Source: Diploptera punctata
Lineage: Eukaryota; Arthropoda; Insecta; Blattodea; Blaberidae
DNA: 64,000 bases
Assembly (NCBI GenBank): GCA_030220185.1
Contig: JASPKZ010000421.1
Location: forward strand, 1-64,000
Reading direction: 5' to 3'
Under the pieces are notes generated by a model, which did no database searches, was not told the origin of the DNA, and worked only from the letters and a program-made list of their open reading frames with translations. Below are positions 1 through 11,532 of the stretch, piece after piece. Positions within the stretch are counted from its first letter, which is position 1; each line of letters starts with the position of its first letter. Both the position numbers and the translations under genes were made by a program.

Positions 1-3000
1 GTGTTTTGTTATAACAAAACCATTACAGGCTTGGGCTTCAACTTGTTTAGAAGACGAAAATGATATAAATATACATACACAATGGCTTTCAGCTAGTGGT
101 TGGAGGTAATGTGGAGTCGGGTAAACAAACCATTACCGGCTTGGGCCTTCACTTGTTAGAAGAAGAAAATGATATCAATATACAACACATACTGTTTTTC
201 AGCAGTGGTTGGAGTAATGTTTGGAGCCGGGTATAACCAAACCATTACGGCTTTGGGGTTCTTCAACTTGTTTAGAAGAAGATAATGAATAATATCATCC
301 ACATCTGGTTTCAGCTAGTGGTTGAGGTAATGTTGGAGCGGTGTATAACAAACCATTACAGGCTTTGGGCCTTCAACTTGTTAGAAGAAGAAAATGATAT
401 AAATATACATACACATCTGGTTTTCAGCTAGTGGTTGAGGTAATGTTGGAGTCGGTGTATAACAAACCATTACAGGTTTGGGCTTCAACTTTTGTTTAGA
501 AGAAGAAAATGATAAATATACATACACATACTGGCTTTCAGCTAGTGGTTGGAGGTAATGTTGGAGTCGGTGTATAACTAAAACCATTACAGGCCTTTGG
601 GCCTTCAACTTGTTTAGAAGAAGAAAATGATATAAAATATAACATTACCATTCTGGTTTTCAGCCTAGTGGTTGGAGGGTAATGTTGGAAGCCGGTGTAT
701 AACAAACCCATTACAGGCTTTGGGCCTTCAACTTGTTTTAGAAGAAGAAAATGATATAAATATACATACACTACTGGTTTTCAGCTAGTGGTTGGAGGTA
801 ATGTTGGAGCCGGTGTATTAACAAACCATTACAGGCTTTGGGCCTTCAACTTGTTTAGAAGAAGAAAATGATATAAATATACATACACATACTGGTTTTC
901 AGCTAGTGGTTGGAGGTAATGTTGGAGCCGGTGTATAACAAACCATTACAGGCTTTGGACCTTCAACTTGTTTAGAAGAAGAAAATGATATAAATATACA
1001 TACACATACTGGTTTTCAGCTAGTGGTTGGAGGTAATGTTGGAGCCGGTGTATAACAAACCATTACAGGCTTTGGGCCTTCAACTTGTTTAGAAGAAGAA
1101 AATGATATAAATATACATATACACATAGTGGTTTTCAGCTAGTGGTTGGAGGTAATGTTGGAGCTGGTGTATAACAAACCATTACAGGCTTTGGGCCTTA
1201 AACTTGTTTGAAGAAAGAAAGTGATATAAATATACATACACATTATGGCTTTCAGCTAGTGGTTGGAGGTAATGTTGGAGCCGGTGTATAACAAACCATT
1301 ACCAGGCTTTGGGCCTTCAACTTGTTTAGAAGAAGAAAAATGTATAAATATACATACACATACTGGTTTTCAGCTAGTGGTTGGAGGTAATGTTGAGTCG
1401 GTGTATAACAAACCATTACCGGCTTTTGGCCTTCAACTTGTTTAGAAGAGAAAAATGATATAAATATACATACACATACTGGTTTCAGCTAGTGGTTGGA
1501 GGTAATGTTGGAGCCGGTGTATAACAAACCATTACAGGCTTTGGGCCTTCAACTTTGTTTAGAAGAAGAAAATTGATATAAATATAACATACACATAATG
1601 GCTTTCAGCTAGTGGTTGGAGGTAATGTTGGAGTCGGTTGTATAACAAACCATTCCAGGCTTTGGGCCTTCAACTTGTTTAGAAGAAGAAAATGATATAA
1701 ATATACATACACATACTGGTTTTCAGCTAGTGGTTGGGGTAATGTGGAGCCGTGTATAACAAACCATTACAGGCTTTGGGCCTTCAACTTGTTTAGAAGA
1801 AGAAAATGATATAAATATACATACACATACTGGTTTTCAGCTAGTGGTTGGAGGTAATGTTGGAGCCGGTGTATAACAAACATTACAGGCTTTGGGCCTT
1901 CAACTTGTTTAGAAGAAGAAAATGATATAAATATACATACACATACTGGTTTTCAGCTAGTGGTTGGAGTAATGTTGGAGCCGGTGTATAACAAACCATT
2001 ACAGGCTTTGGGCCTTCAACTTGTTTAGAAGAAGAAAATGATATAAATAATACATACACATACTGGTTTCAGCTAGTGGTTGGAGGTAATGTTGGAGCCG
2101 GTGTATAACAAACCATTACAGGCTTTGGGCCTTCAACTTGTTTAGAAGAAGAAAATGATATAATATATACATACACATACTGGTTTTCAGCTAGTGGTTG
2201 GAGGTAATGTTGGAGGCCGGTGTATAACAAACCATTACAGGCTTTGGCCGTTCAACTTGTTTAGAAGAAGAAAATGATATAAATATACATACACATACTG
2301 GTTTTCAGCTAGTGGTTGGAGGTAATGTTGGAGCCGGTGTATAACAAACCATTACAGGCTTTGGGCCTTCAACTTGTTTAGAAGAAGAAAATGATATAAA
2401 TATACATACACATACTGGTTTTCAGCTAGTGGTTGGAGGTAATGTTGGAGTCGGTGTATAACAAACCATTACAGGCTTTGGGCCTTCAACTTGTTTAGAA
2501 GAAGAAAATGATATAAATATACATACACATACTGGTTTTCAGCTAGTGGTTGGAGGTAATGTTGGAGTCGGTGTATAACAAACCATTACAGGCTTTGGGC
2601 CTTCAACTTGTTTAGAAGAAGAAAATGATATAAATATACATACACATACTGGTTTTCAGCTAGTGGTTGGAGGTAATGTTGGAGCCGGTGTATAACAAAC
2701 CATTACAGGCTTTGGGCCTTCAACTTGTTTAGAAGAAGAAAATGATATAAATATACATACACATACTGGTTTTCAGCTAGTGGTTGGAGGTAATGTTGGA
2801 GCCGGTGTATAACAAACCATTACAGGCTTTGGGCCTTCAACTTGTTTAGAAGAAGAAAATGATATAAATATACATACACATACTGGTTTTCAGCTAGTGG
2901 TTGGAGGTAATGTTGGAGCCGGTGTATAACAAACCATTACAGGCTTTGGGCCTTCAACTTGTTTAGAAGAAGAAAATGATATAAATATACATACACATAC

Positions 3001-6000
3001 TGGTTTTCAGCTATGGTTGGAGGTAATGTTGGAGCCGGTGTATAACAAACCATTACAGGCTTTGGGCCTTCAACTTGTTTAGAAGAAGAAAATGATATAA
3101 ATATACATACACATACTGGTTTTCAGCTAGTGGTTGGAGGTAATGTTGGAGCCGGTGTATAACAAACCATTACAGGCTTTGGGCCTTCAACTTGTTTAGA
3201 AGAAGAAAATGATATAAATATACATACACATACTGGTTTTCAGCTAGTGGTTGGAGGTAATGTTGGAGTCGGTGTATAACAAACCATTACAGGCTTTGGG
3301 GCCTTCAACTTGTTTAGAAGAAGAAAATGATATAAATATAATACACATACTGGTTTTCAGCTAGTGGTTGGAGGTAATGTTGGAGTCGGTGTATAACAAA
3401 CCATTACAGGCTTTGGGCCTTCAACTTGTTTAGAAGAAGAAAATGAATATATAAATAACATACACATACTGGTTTTCAGCTAGTGGTTGGAGGTAATGTT
3501 GGAGCCGGTGTATAACAAACCATTACAGGCTTTGGGCCTTCAACTGTTTAGAAGAAGAAATGATATAAATATACATACACATACTGGTTTTCAGCTAGTG
3601 GTTGGAGGTAATGTTGGAGCCGGTGTATAACAAACCATTACAGGCTTTGGGCCTTCAACTTGTTTAGAAGAAGAAAATGATATAAATATACATACACATT
3701 CTGGTTTTCAGCTAGTGGTTGGAGGTAATGTTGGAGCCGGTTGTATAACAAACCATTACAGGCTTTGGGCCTTCAACTTGTTTAGAAGAAGAAAATGATA
3801 TAAATATACATACACATACTGGTTTTCAGCTAGTGGTTGGAGGTAATGTTGGAGCCGGTGTATAACAAACCATTACAGGCTTTGGGCCTTCAACTTGTTT
3901 AGAAGAAGAAAATGAGCTAAATATACATACACATACTGGTTTTCAGCTAGTGGTTGGAGGTAATGTTGGAGCCGGTGTATAACAAACCATTACAGGCTTT
4001 GGGCCTTCAACTTGTTTAGAAGAATAAAATGATATAAATATACATACACATACTGGCTTTCAGCTAGTGGTTGGAGGTAATGTTGGAGTCGGTGTATAAC
4101 AAACCATTACAGGCTTTGGGCCTTCAACTTGTTTAGAAGAAGAAAATGATATAAATATACATACACATACTGGCTTTCAGCTAGTGGTTGGAGGTAAATG
4201 TTGGAGTCGTGTGTATAACAAACCATTACAGGCTTTGGGCCTTCACTTGTTTAGAAGAAGAAAATGATATAAATATACATACACATACTGGTTTTCAGCT
4301 AGTGGTTGGAGGTAATGTTGGAGCCGGTGTATAACAAAACCATTACAGGCTTTGGGCCTTAACTTGTTTAGAAGAAGAAAATGATATAAATATACATACA
4401 CATACTGGTTTTCAGCTAGTGGTTGGAGGTAATGTTGGAGCCGGTGTATAACAAACCATTACAGGCTTTGGGCCTTCAACTTGTTTAGAAGAAGAAAATG
4501 ATATAAATATACATACACATACTGGTTTTCAGCTAGTGGTTGGAGGTAATGTTGGAGCCGGTGTATAACAAACCATTACAGCTTTGGGCCTTCAACTTGT
4601 TTAGAAGAAAAAAATGATATAAAAAAATATACACATACTGGTTTTCAGCTAGTGGTTGGAGGTAATGTTGGAGCCGGTGTATAACAAACCATTACAGGCT
4701 TTGGGCCTTCAACTTGTTTAGAAGAAGAAAATGATATAAATATACATACACATACTGGTTTTCAGCTAGTGGTTGGAGGTAATGTTGGAGCCGGTGTATA
4801 ACAAACCATTACAGGCTTTGGGCCTTCAACTTGTTTAGAAGAAGAAAATGATATAAATATACATACACATACTGGTTTTCAGCTAGTGGTTGGAGGTAAT
4901 GTTGGAGTCCGGTGTATAACAAACCATTAAGGCTTTGGGCCTTCAACTTGTTTAGAAGAAGAAGATGATATAAAAAAATATACACATACTGGTTTTCAGC
5001 TAGTGGTTGGAGGTAATGTTGGAGCCGGTGTATAACAAACCATTACAGGCTTTGGGCCTTCAACTTGTTTAGAAGAAGAAAATGATATAAATATACATAC
5101 ACATACTGGTTTTCAGCTAGTGGTTGGAGGTAATGTTGGAGCCGGTGTATAACAAACCATTACAGGCTTTGGGCCTTCAACTTGTTTAGAAGAAGAAAAT
5201 GATATAAATATACATACACATACTGGTATTCAGCTGGTGGTTGGAGGTAATGTTGGAGCCGGTGTATAACAAACCATTACAGGCTTTGGGCCTTCAACTT
5301 GTTTAGAAGAAGAAAATGATATAAATATACATACACATACTGGTTTTCAGCTAGTGGTTGGAGGTAATGTTGGAGCCGGTGTATAACAAACCATTACAGG
5401 CTTTGGGCCTTCAACTTGTTTAGAAGAAGAAAATGATATAAATATACATACACATACTGGCTTTCAGCTAGTGGTTGGAGGTAATGTTGGAGCCGGTGTA
5501 TAACAAACCATTACAGGCTTTGGGCCTTCAACTTGTTTAGAAGAAGAAAATGATCTAAAATATACATACACATACTGGTTTTCAGCTAGTGGTTGGAGGT
5601 AATGTTGGAGCCGGTGTATAACAAACCATTACAGGCTTTGGGCCTTCAACTTGTTTAGAAGAAGAAAATGATATAAATATACATACACATACTGGCATTC
5701 AGCTAGTGGTTGGAGGTAATGTTGGAGCCGGTGTATAACAAACCATTACAGGCTTTGGACCTTCAACTTGTTTAGAAGAAGAAAATGATATAAATATACA
5801 TACACATACTGGTTTTCAGCTAGTGGTTGGAGGTAATGTTGGAGCCGGTGTATAACAAACCATTATAGGCTTTGGGCCTTCAACTTGTTTAGAAGAAGAA
5901 GATGATATAAAAAAATATACACATACTGGCTTTCAGCTAGTGGTTGGAGGTAATGTTGGAGCCGGTGTATAACAAACCATTACTGGCTTTGGGCCTTCAA

Positions 6001-6912
6001 CTTGTTTAGAAGAAGAAAATGATATAAATATACATACACATACTGGCTGTCAGCTAGTGGTTGGAGGTAATGTTGGAGCCGGTGTATAACAAACCATTAC
6101 AGGCTTTGGGCCTTCAACTTGTTTAGAAGAAGAAAATGATATAAATATACATACACATACTGGCTTTCAGCTGGTGGTTGGAGGTAATGTTGGAGCCGGT
6201 GTATAACAAACCATTACAGGCTTTGGGCCTTCAACTTGTTTAGAAGAAGAAAATGATATAAATATACATACACATACTGGTTTTCAGCTACTGGTTGGAG
6301 GTAATGTTGGAGCCGGTGTATAACAAACCATTACAGGCTTTGGGCCTTCAACTTGTTTAGAAGAAGAAAATGATATAAATATACATACACATACTGGCTT
6401 TCAGCTGGTGGTTGGAGGTAATGTTGGAGCCGGTGTATAACAAACCATTACAGGCTTTGGGCCTTCAACTTGTTTAGAAGAAGAAAATGATATAAATATA
6501 CATACACATACTGGCTTTCAGCTACTGGTTGGAGGTAATGTTGGAGCCGGTGTATAACAAACCATTACAGGCTTTGGGCCTTCAACTTGTTTAGAAGAAG
6601 AAAATGATATAAATATACATACACATACTGGCTTTCAGCTAGTGGTTGGAGGTAATGTTGGAGCCGGTGTATAACAAACCATTACAGGCTTTGGGCCTTC
6701 AACTTGTTTAGAAGAAGAAAATGATATAAATATACATACACATACTGTCTTTCAGCTAGTGGTTGGAGGTAATGTTGGAGCCGGTGTATAACAAACCATT
6801 ACAGGCTTTGGGCCTTCAACTTGTTTAGAAGAAGAAAATTATATAAATATACATACACATACTGGCTTTCAGCTAGTGGTTGGAGGTAATGTTGGAGTCG
6901 GTGTATAACAAA
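1..6912. repeat. 117-bp tandem satellite array, about 59 units
   Basis: Head-to-tail units of 117 bp; for example the cattacaggc block recurs at 2701, 2818 and 2935. Each unit runs from gtgtataacaaaccattac through a gaagaagaaaatgatataaa stretch to ctagtggttggaggtaatg. Units differ by single substitutions (ggagccgg or ggagtcgg, tggtttt or tggcttt). No sustained reading frame crosses units, because the gtgtataacaaa segment carries stops, so short ORFs here are chance. From about 1 to 2300 there are many single-base indels, mostly in homopolymers; beyond that units are nearly identical. The array continues past the left edge of the window. Confidence 0.97.
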
Positions 6913-7372
6913 CTATGTAACTGCCACTATCGAACCCGTAGGTACATATCCGCGCGGACGTAGGCTCTCCATACATCCCTATCCTGAGCTAATGTTTTCT
7001 AATCATTTCCTGTATAATCTACTTCCCTCAAATCATAGTTAATGTTATTCTCCCGCCTCACTCTTGGACTACTAACTGAGCTTTTTTCCCCTCTGGTTTT
7101 CCTACAAGAAGCTTCCATGCACGTCTTTCATTTCCCAATCGTGGCACATGTCCTGCCATCGCTGTCTATGACACTTAACTGCTTTTATTATATGTGACTT
7201 CGTAGAAAGACCCGACAGTTCATTATTATGAAGTCATCTCCATTCACCTGTTGGTTCATCTCTTTTTGGTGCAAATATTTTCCCAAGAACTCTTCCTCAA
7301 ATACTCGTAATCTCTTTTCCTCCCTTAAAGTAAGACTCCATGATTCGCATCCATATAATATAGAAACAAAAG
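6913..7372 (-). mobile_element. RTE-A LINE, 5'-truncated 3' fragment
   Basis: Reverse-strand copy of the C-terminal coding end and 3' end of the RTE-A LINE best seen at 56.8-58.75 kb. The strand reads ILYGCESWSLTLREEKRLR and, further on, the conserved tail whose DNA is cactatcgaacccgtaggt on the plus strand. It abuts the last satellite unit with only a short remnant of the usual (GTTA)n tail. Similarity stops near 7372, upstream of the ILYGCE motif. Frameshifts are present and it encodes no functional protein. Confidence 0.85.
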
Positions 7373-7443
7373 CTTTGGAGGGAAATGGATCACGCTTCTT
7401 GCAACACGCCACATTGCACTAAAAATGTCTAGGAAAAAAATCA

Positions 7444-7640
7444 GTTGGAGCGTTTCAAATGTTAACTGTCCATGACCTACTAGCAGAACATCTACACCAA
7501 CTTAACATCTTCCCATCACTTGGTTGTGTTTTGTGTTGTGATAGCGACAGTGTCATGAATTAGGACCTTATGAAACTAAGTCCTGCTTTGAAAACGTCTA
7601 ATGTAATCTGATGGCGAATTATAATGTGAAGTTTACCGAA
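7444..7640 (+). pseudogene. LINE C-terminal fragment with zinc-binding-like motif
   Basis: One frame reads FQMLTVHDLLAEHLHQLN and then CVLCCDSDSVMN followed by a stop and LMKLSPALK. This resembles the C-terminus of non-LTR retrotransposon polyproteins, in which a small Cys/His cluster follows a helix with a GHD..AHLHR-type motif. The His and last Cys of the cluster are mutated (CPAL has become SPAL). It sits directly beside the RTE-A fragment but belongs to a different LINE lineage. Only the motif pattern supports this call. Confidence 0.5.
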
Positions 7641-8131
7641 TACTGACTTTGCTCCTAATGTCAGGGTGTTAAATTATATACATTTATAACGTTACTGTGT
7701 GACACTGATTACAGTGTGTTGTGCAATAAAAGTTGTAACGAATTATTTTACCAATCTTGATTAATGTTAAAGATAAAATCTGTAATATTGAGAACGGCAT
7801 ATTTCACTACCTTCTAAATATTGTTCTCGTATAATGCATACATTATTCTTAACTCAACTAAAATTGTAAAAAACTACATTTATCAGTCATGATTTTCGGG
7901 ATAATGCTATAAGCATTTTAAGGTTTAGAGATTTGAAGTGCTGCAAAATGACGATCTTTCACAAGTTGAAAATGAAGCATTTCACAAAGTTTTCTTCGTG
8001 CACTTCAATTGGGATACTCTCTAAATTGGTGACGAAAACAAATTATTTCTTGAGAGTCCTGCTAGTGTCTTGCACGTATGATTATCTTCTATAATGATCC
8101 AATAAACTCTAGAACATAAAATTACACAGTT
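7641..8131. other. AT-rich spacer, nothing recognised
   Basis: No ORF with recognisable similarity, no TIR and no tRNA-like promoter was seen. One short stretch near 7720 reads gtgcaataaaagttgtaacg, which contains AATAAA but has no linked gene. Confidence 0.5.
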
Positions 8132-8143
8132 ATAAGCAAATTA

Positions 8144-8458
8144 TCCACCGCTGTGGTCTCGAGGTAGCGTGCTGCCATGTCACGCAACGGGCCCGGGTTC
8201 GATCCCCGGTCGGGGCAGTTTTTCTGGGTGAGGCTTTTATCGGGGTTTTTCCTCACCTGTAAGACAAATGTCAGAAAAACTTTAAGGCCCAAACTGTCCC
8301 CGAAATCATATGGCTATCATCATCATCCTTCACCGGTGTGAAAAGCAACGGGAAGCTACCACACCTACACAATTCCCTAGTAAAGCTGCAAGCATAGCAT
8401 GAAAATGCTATGATTGTAGTGAAGGACCTGCCTTCGGGCAGAATTACCGCAGATGTGG
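8144..8458 (+). mobile_element. S1 tRNA-derived SINE, copy a
   Basis: The head carries pol III promoter-like boxes: box A in tggtctcgaggtagcgtgc and box B in gggttcgatccccgg. A body follows with a short (ATC)n run, then a 3' domain containing ctgccttcgggcag, a near-palindrome. The flanks ataagcaaatta (8132-8143) and ataagccaatta (8459-8470) form a 12-bp TSD with one mismatch. Other copies lie near 12.7, 28.5, 29.8 and 47.4 kb, with fragments at 46.07 and 46.97 kb. Confidence 0.9.
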
Positions 8459-8470
8459 ATAAGCCAATTA

Positions 8471-8780
8471 AAAAATGAAAACATTAACAAGTCATCTGAA
8501 CTATAATTCCAGAATTTAATTAACCAACGAATTGAAAGTAAATTCATTGGTTTCATAATCATTTGGGTAATTATGTCGTAGGTAAATCTTTTGAACTAGT
8601 TCAATTCAATGAACTAAAACATGAACATTATTTACGATTCTTATGAACGATGAGGTTATAATAAATTGCAATTTCTCGAGAAGAAGTCATCTTAAAAACT
8701 AACAAACTAATTTCAACCTAACTGATAGTGTATGCTACATAAACAAAGACAAATATCAAGCTAGTGTGAGTCATTTTTCC
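8471..8780. other. AT-rich spacer, nothing recognised
   Basis: No coding, repeat or tRNA-like signal found here. Confidence 0.5.
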
Positions 8781-8840
8781 CCCACGCCGTAACCGAGTGG
8801 TTAAGGTAGCATGCCTTGGTGCGCCTGTCTGTTTGTCTAT
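8781..8840 (+). mobile_element. S2 SINE, head fragment only
   Basis: The sequence cgccgtaaccgagtggttaa matches the box A region of the S2 family (see the full copy at 11533-11878, minus strand). Similarity ends before box B, so this is a broken or 3'-truncated copy. Confidence 0.6.
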
Positions 8841-8934
8841 TTGGTCCAAAAATGTTCATCTATCTTCGGGTTTATACAGGTGTTAACCTCTTCCCGTGCA
8901 AAACCTCCAAAGCCAACGATCCTGGGCATCTTCA

Positions 8935-9310
8935 ATGTTAACCCTTTGGCTTGTATTACCATCATCATGTTTTCCTTTCATTTTAATTTTGCTCTCCCTC
9001 TTTCTTCTTTCTGGTCCGTTGCCATTGATATAGTAGTTTCGGCCATCGCTCATCTTCCATTATTAAAATATGTCCTAACCATTTTAATTCCTTCTCCTCA
9101 ATTCTACCAAGTATGGTTTGTTCTGCTTCCATTATGTTTCTAATTTTCTCATTTGTGACATGTTCTAATATTGACTTTCATAATGTTCATAAAAACTTTA
9201 TTCTCTAAAACTTGTAACGTTATCTCCTCTCTGAAAGTACGTGTCTATATTTTCTATCAATATAATATTAATGGGAGAATATTTGCTGTATAAATTTTCA
9301 TTTTAACGTG
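8935..9310 (-). pseudogene. LINE C-terminal fragment, ERWPK type
   Basis: On the reverse strand the frames give ITLQVLENKVF, ELKWLGHILIMEDERWPK and LLYQW, then basic residues. This is the GH-x-RM...RPK-type C-terminus of LINE polyproteins. The 3' end carries gatgatgg on the coding strand, a simple tail like the one near 13,680. A related fragment with NERWPKNIYQW lies at 49,205-49,490. Several frameshifts and stops; inactive. Confidence 0.6.
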
Positions 9311-9842
9311 TTTTTTAGAGAAGTTGCAGTTACGGGTGTCCCTCTATACGTAGAGATTATCACTACATAGATTCGAGTAAAGAAAGGAAAACACAGGAAT
9401 TACGTGAGAGTTATGTCAAATAATATTTATTTATTATTATTGGACACATATAAATCCCATGTCACCTTCAGGTATATTAGGGTTACAGTTAGTGACGAAA
9501 TTGTGGCACTTTATATAATTCGATCTAAAGCTACATTTTTTTAATATACTTATGTAAGAATACTCCTTTCTGTAAAGGTTTGTACCTAACAAACAACTAT
9601 CCGCAAGATCTAGCCATCACAGTTGTTCGTGAATCTCTGAAAATCTTAAGGAATCACCTTATAGAACATTTCATTCACACGTCTACAACTGATTGTGCAT
9701 TACATTGTTTCAGTTTTTGTAATTGTTTTATTATATTCACATGCACTTGTTTTCGTCTCTCAGTATTTTAGTTGTAACAGTATGTTTTGTCTTCAAGCAG
9801 CCTTCAATTGGGAGAAGGTTAATAAAATATTTAAAAAATGAT
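9311..9842. other. AT-rich spacer
   Basis: No recognisable gene or repeat. A short ORF at 9580-9771 has no recognisable motif and is probably chance. The right edge (9843-9856, atataagtaattaa) is the left TSD of the LINE that follows. Confidence 0.5.
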
Positions 9843-9856
9843 ATATAAGTAATTAA

Positions 9857-11131
9857 CTCGAAGCAATTAACCAAATAATAGAAAATACAGTTGAATACCA
9901 CCATACATTATATCTAGCATTCGTCGACTACAACAAGGCATTCGACTCAGTAGAACATTCAAGTTTCCTCCAGGCATTACACACCCAAGGAATCGAACAC
10001 AAGTACATCCGCGTTCTGGATAAGATCTACAGCCAAAGCTATCTCAAGGTGAAGACAGAAATTGTAGGACAGCCATTCAGTCTCAAAAGTGGAGTATGAC
10101 AAGGCGACCCAAATTCTCCTAAACTTTTTACATGCGTGCTTGAAGACATATTTCGAAAACTAAACTGGAGCAAGAAATACGGAGTAAATATAAACGGGAG
10201 CAGGCTATCCAACTTAAGATTCGCTGACGACGTGGTATTGTTCGCCAGATCTCCGAAACAACTCCAATCAATGCTACAAGAGCTATCAGAATCTAGCAAA
10301 ATTGCAGGCCTTTCGATGAACAAAAGCAAGACACAAATTATGTCAAATGGTCCGGAAAACCCAATCAAAGTCGATGGAATGGATCTTCAATATGTAAACA
10401 AGTACGTTTAGTTAGGACAGCTACTCTCCTTCCATCAGAAAGTAGAGAAAGAAATAAGCAGACGAATAGCTCTCGCCTGGAAGGCGTTACTGAAATTTAT
10501 ACTGCTGGACAAGTCACTCAACCGGAAACTCAAAATAGAAACACTACAAACCTGTGTTCTTCCAACACTGTTATATGGCTGCCAAACTTGGAATCTTACT
10601 GCCAAACTGAAGTACACACTCCAAGTATGCCAAAGGAAAATGGAGAGGAAAATCTTAGGCATAACTCTGAAGGATAGAATCTCGAATACAACACTTCAAG
10701 CGATGTCCTCAACAACTGATCCTGCACAACAAGCCATCAGGAAAAAATGGAAGTGGGGAGGCCACGTCGCAAGAATACAGGACGACAGGTGGACAATAAA
10801 AACAACCATGTGGGACCCGCACACAGGCAAGAGACAGCGCGGAAGACCAAAACGACGATGGGCGGACCACTTTAAAGAACGAGCAGGGGCGCAATGGTCC
10901 AGAGTCGCCAGATGCAGGAAAAGCTGGAGAACGATGGAGAGCCAACTGTGCATTAACTAATCACAGAACAGACAGTGTATACAAACCAAGTGCTACATCC
11001 AAGTCAACTTCTCACCACGGAGTAGCTCACCGGGTGACATTCACAATAGAGCTTAACCCCTGTACAGGGAGGCCTTTTCCCTAAAGGGACATATCAGGCT
11101 TTATTTATTTATATATTTATTTATATAAGTA
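9857..11131 (+). mobile_element. 5'-truncated LINE, RTE/F52C9.6-like reverse transcriptase
   Basis: The insertion is flanked by a perfect 14-bp TSD, atataagtaattaa, at 9843-9856 and 11132-11145. The single frame begins inside the RT palm (FVDYNKAFDSVEH, motif A) and passes a GV-stop-QGDP motif in which a TGA at 10097-10099 replaces the expected Arg codon. It then shows RFADDVVLFA (catalytic FADD, DNA 10220-10231, intact), the thumb, and a C-terminus with KWKWGGHVARIQDDRWT and RGRPKRRWADHFK. A second stop, TAG, is at 10409-10411. The 3' UTR ends near 11,130 in a TTTA-rich tail. It is of the type annotated in databases as F52C9.6-like transposon protein. Dead, but structurally young. Confidence 0.88.
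10136..10960 (+). pseudogene. RT palm/thumb and C-terminal domain of the 9.9-kb LINE
   Basis: Two open stretches (10136-10411 and 10640-10960) belong to one original frame broken by TAG at 10409 and by a shift near 10,435-10,640. The first has the catalytic FADD and a downstream SESSKIAGLSMNKSKTQIM segment typical after motif C. The second has a basic C-terminus ending in SQLCIN before the stop. Reverse transcription activity is unlikely, given the stop in motif B and the missing N-terminus and endonuclease. Confidence 0.75.
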
Positions 11132-11145
11132 ATATAAGTAATTAA

Positions 11146-11519
11146 GTAACTAAATTTCTTAAAGTAAATAAATAAACAAGAATAAAACTTTCCCTAGAAA
11201 TTTGAGACCAACCGGAACCTTTATAAATATTATAATAACTACACATATACTATAGGAACATTTTAAGTTACCCAGCTATGTACGTGTATTTACAAAATCT
11301 CGAAACCGCGTGAAAATTAAATCATACGTTGATGTAATAATAACGTAAATGACATCATATTATCGTTGAATCACATCTTTGAACAAAGTATCTAATAAAT
11401 AAGAAACTTGCTAACGAAACAAAAGACAGCGCTACCTACTAATGTAATCAAAATTACCAAAGGTAACTAAATAAACATATCTCTATTAGCTGTGGCTTTA
11501 AAATTTTAATGATCATGTT
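11146..11519. other. AT-rich spacer, nothing recognised
   Basis: No ORF or repeat recognised. It ends at the S2 SINE target-site duplication that begins at 11520. Confidence 0.5.
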
Positions 11520-11532
11520 GGCAAATTTCGAT

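Noticed and set aside
381..1445. Short ORFs in the satellite (60-77 codons on both strands)
   Set aside because: They arise where indels shift the repeated frame; clean units have stops in every frame that matters, and the peptides are low-complexity repeats.
8144..8230. A functional tRNA gene at SINE heads (8.15, 11.86, 29.77, 47.38 kb and others)
   Set aside because: Boxes A and B are present, but the cloverleaf stems do not close, the heads recur with SINE bodies, and TSDs flank several copies.
10039..10368. Minus-strand ORFs opposite the 9.9-kb LINE (10039-10368, 10435-10662, 10696-10953)
   Set aside because: Shadows of the plus-strand reverse transcriptase frame.
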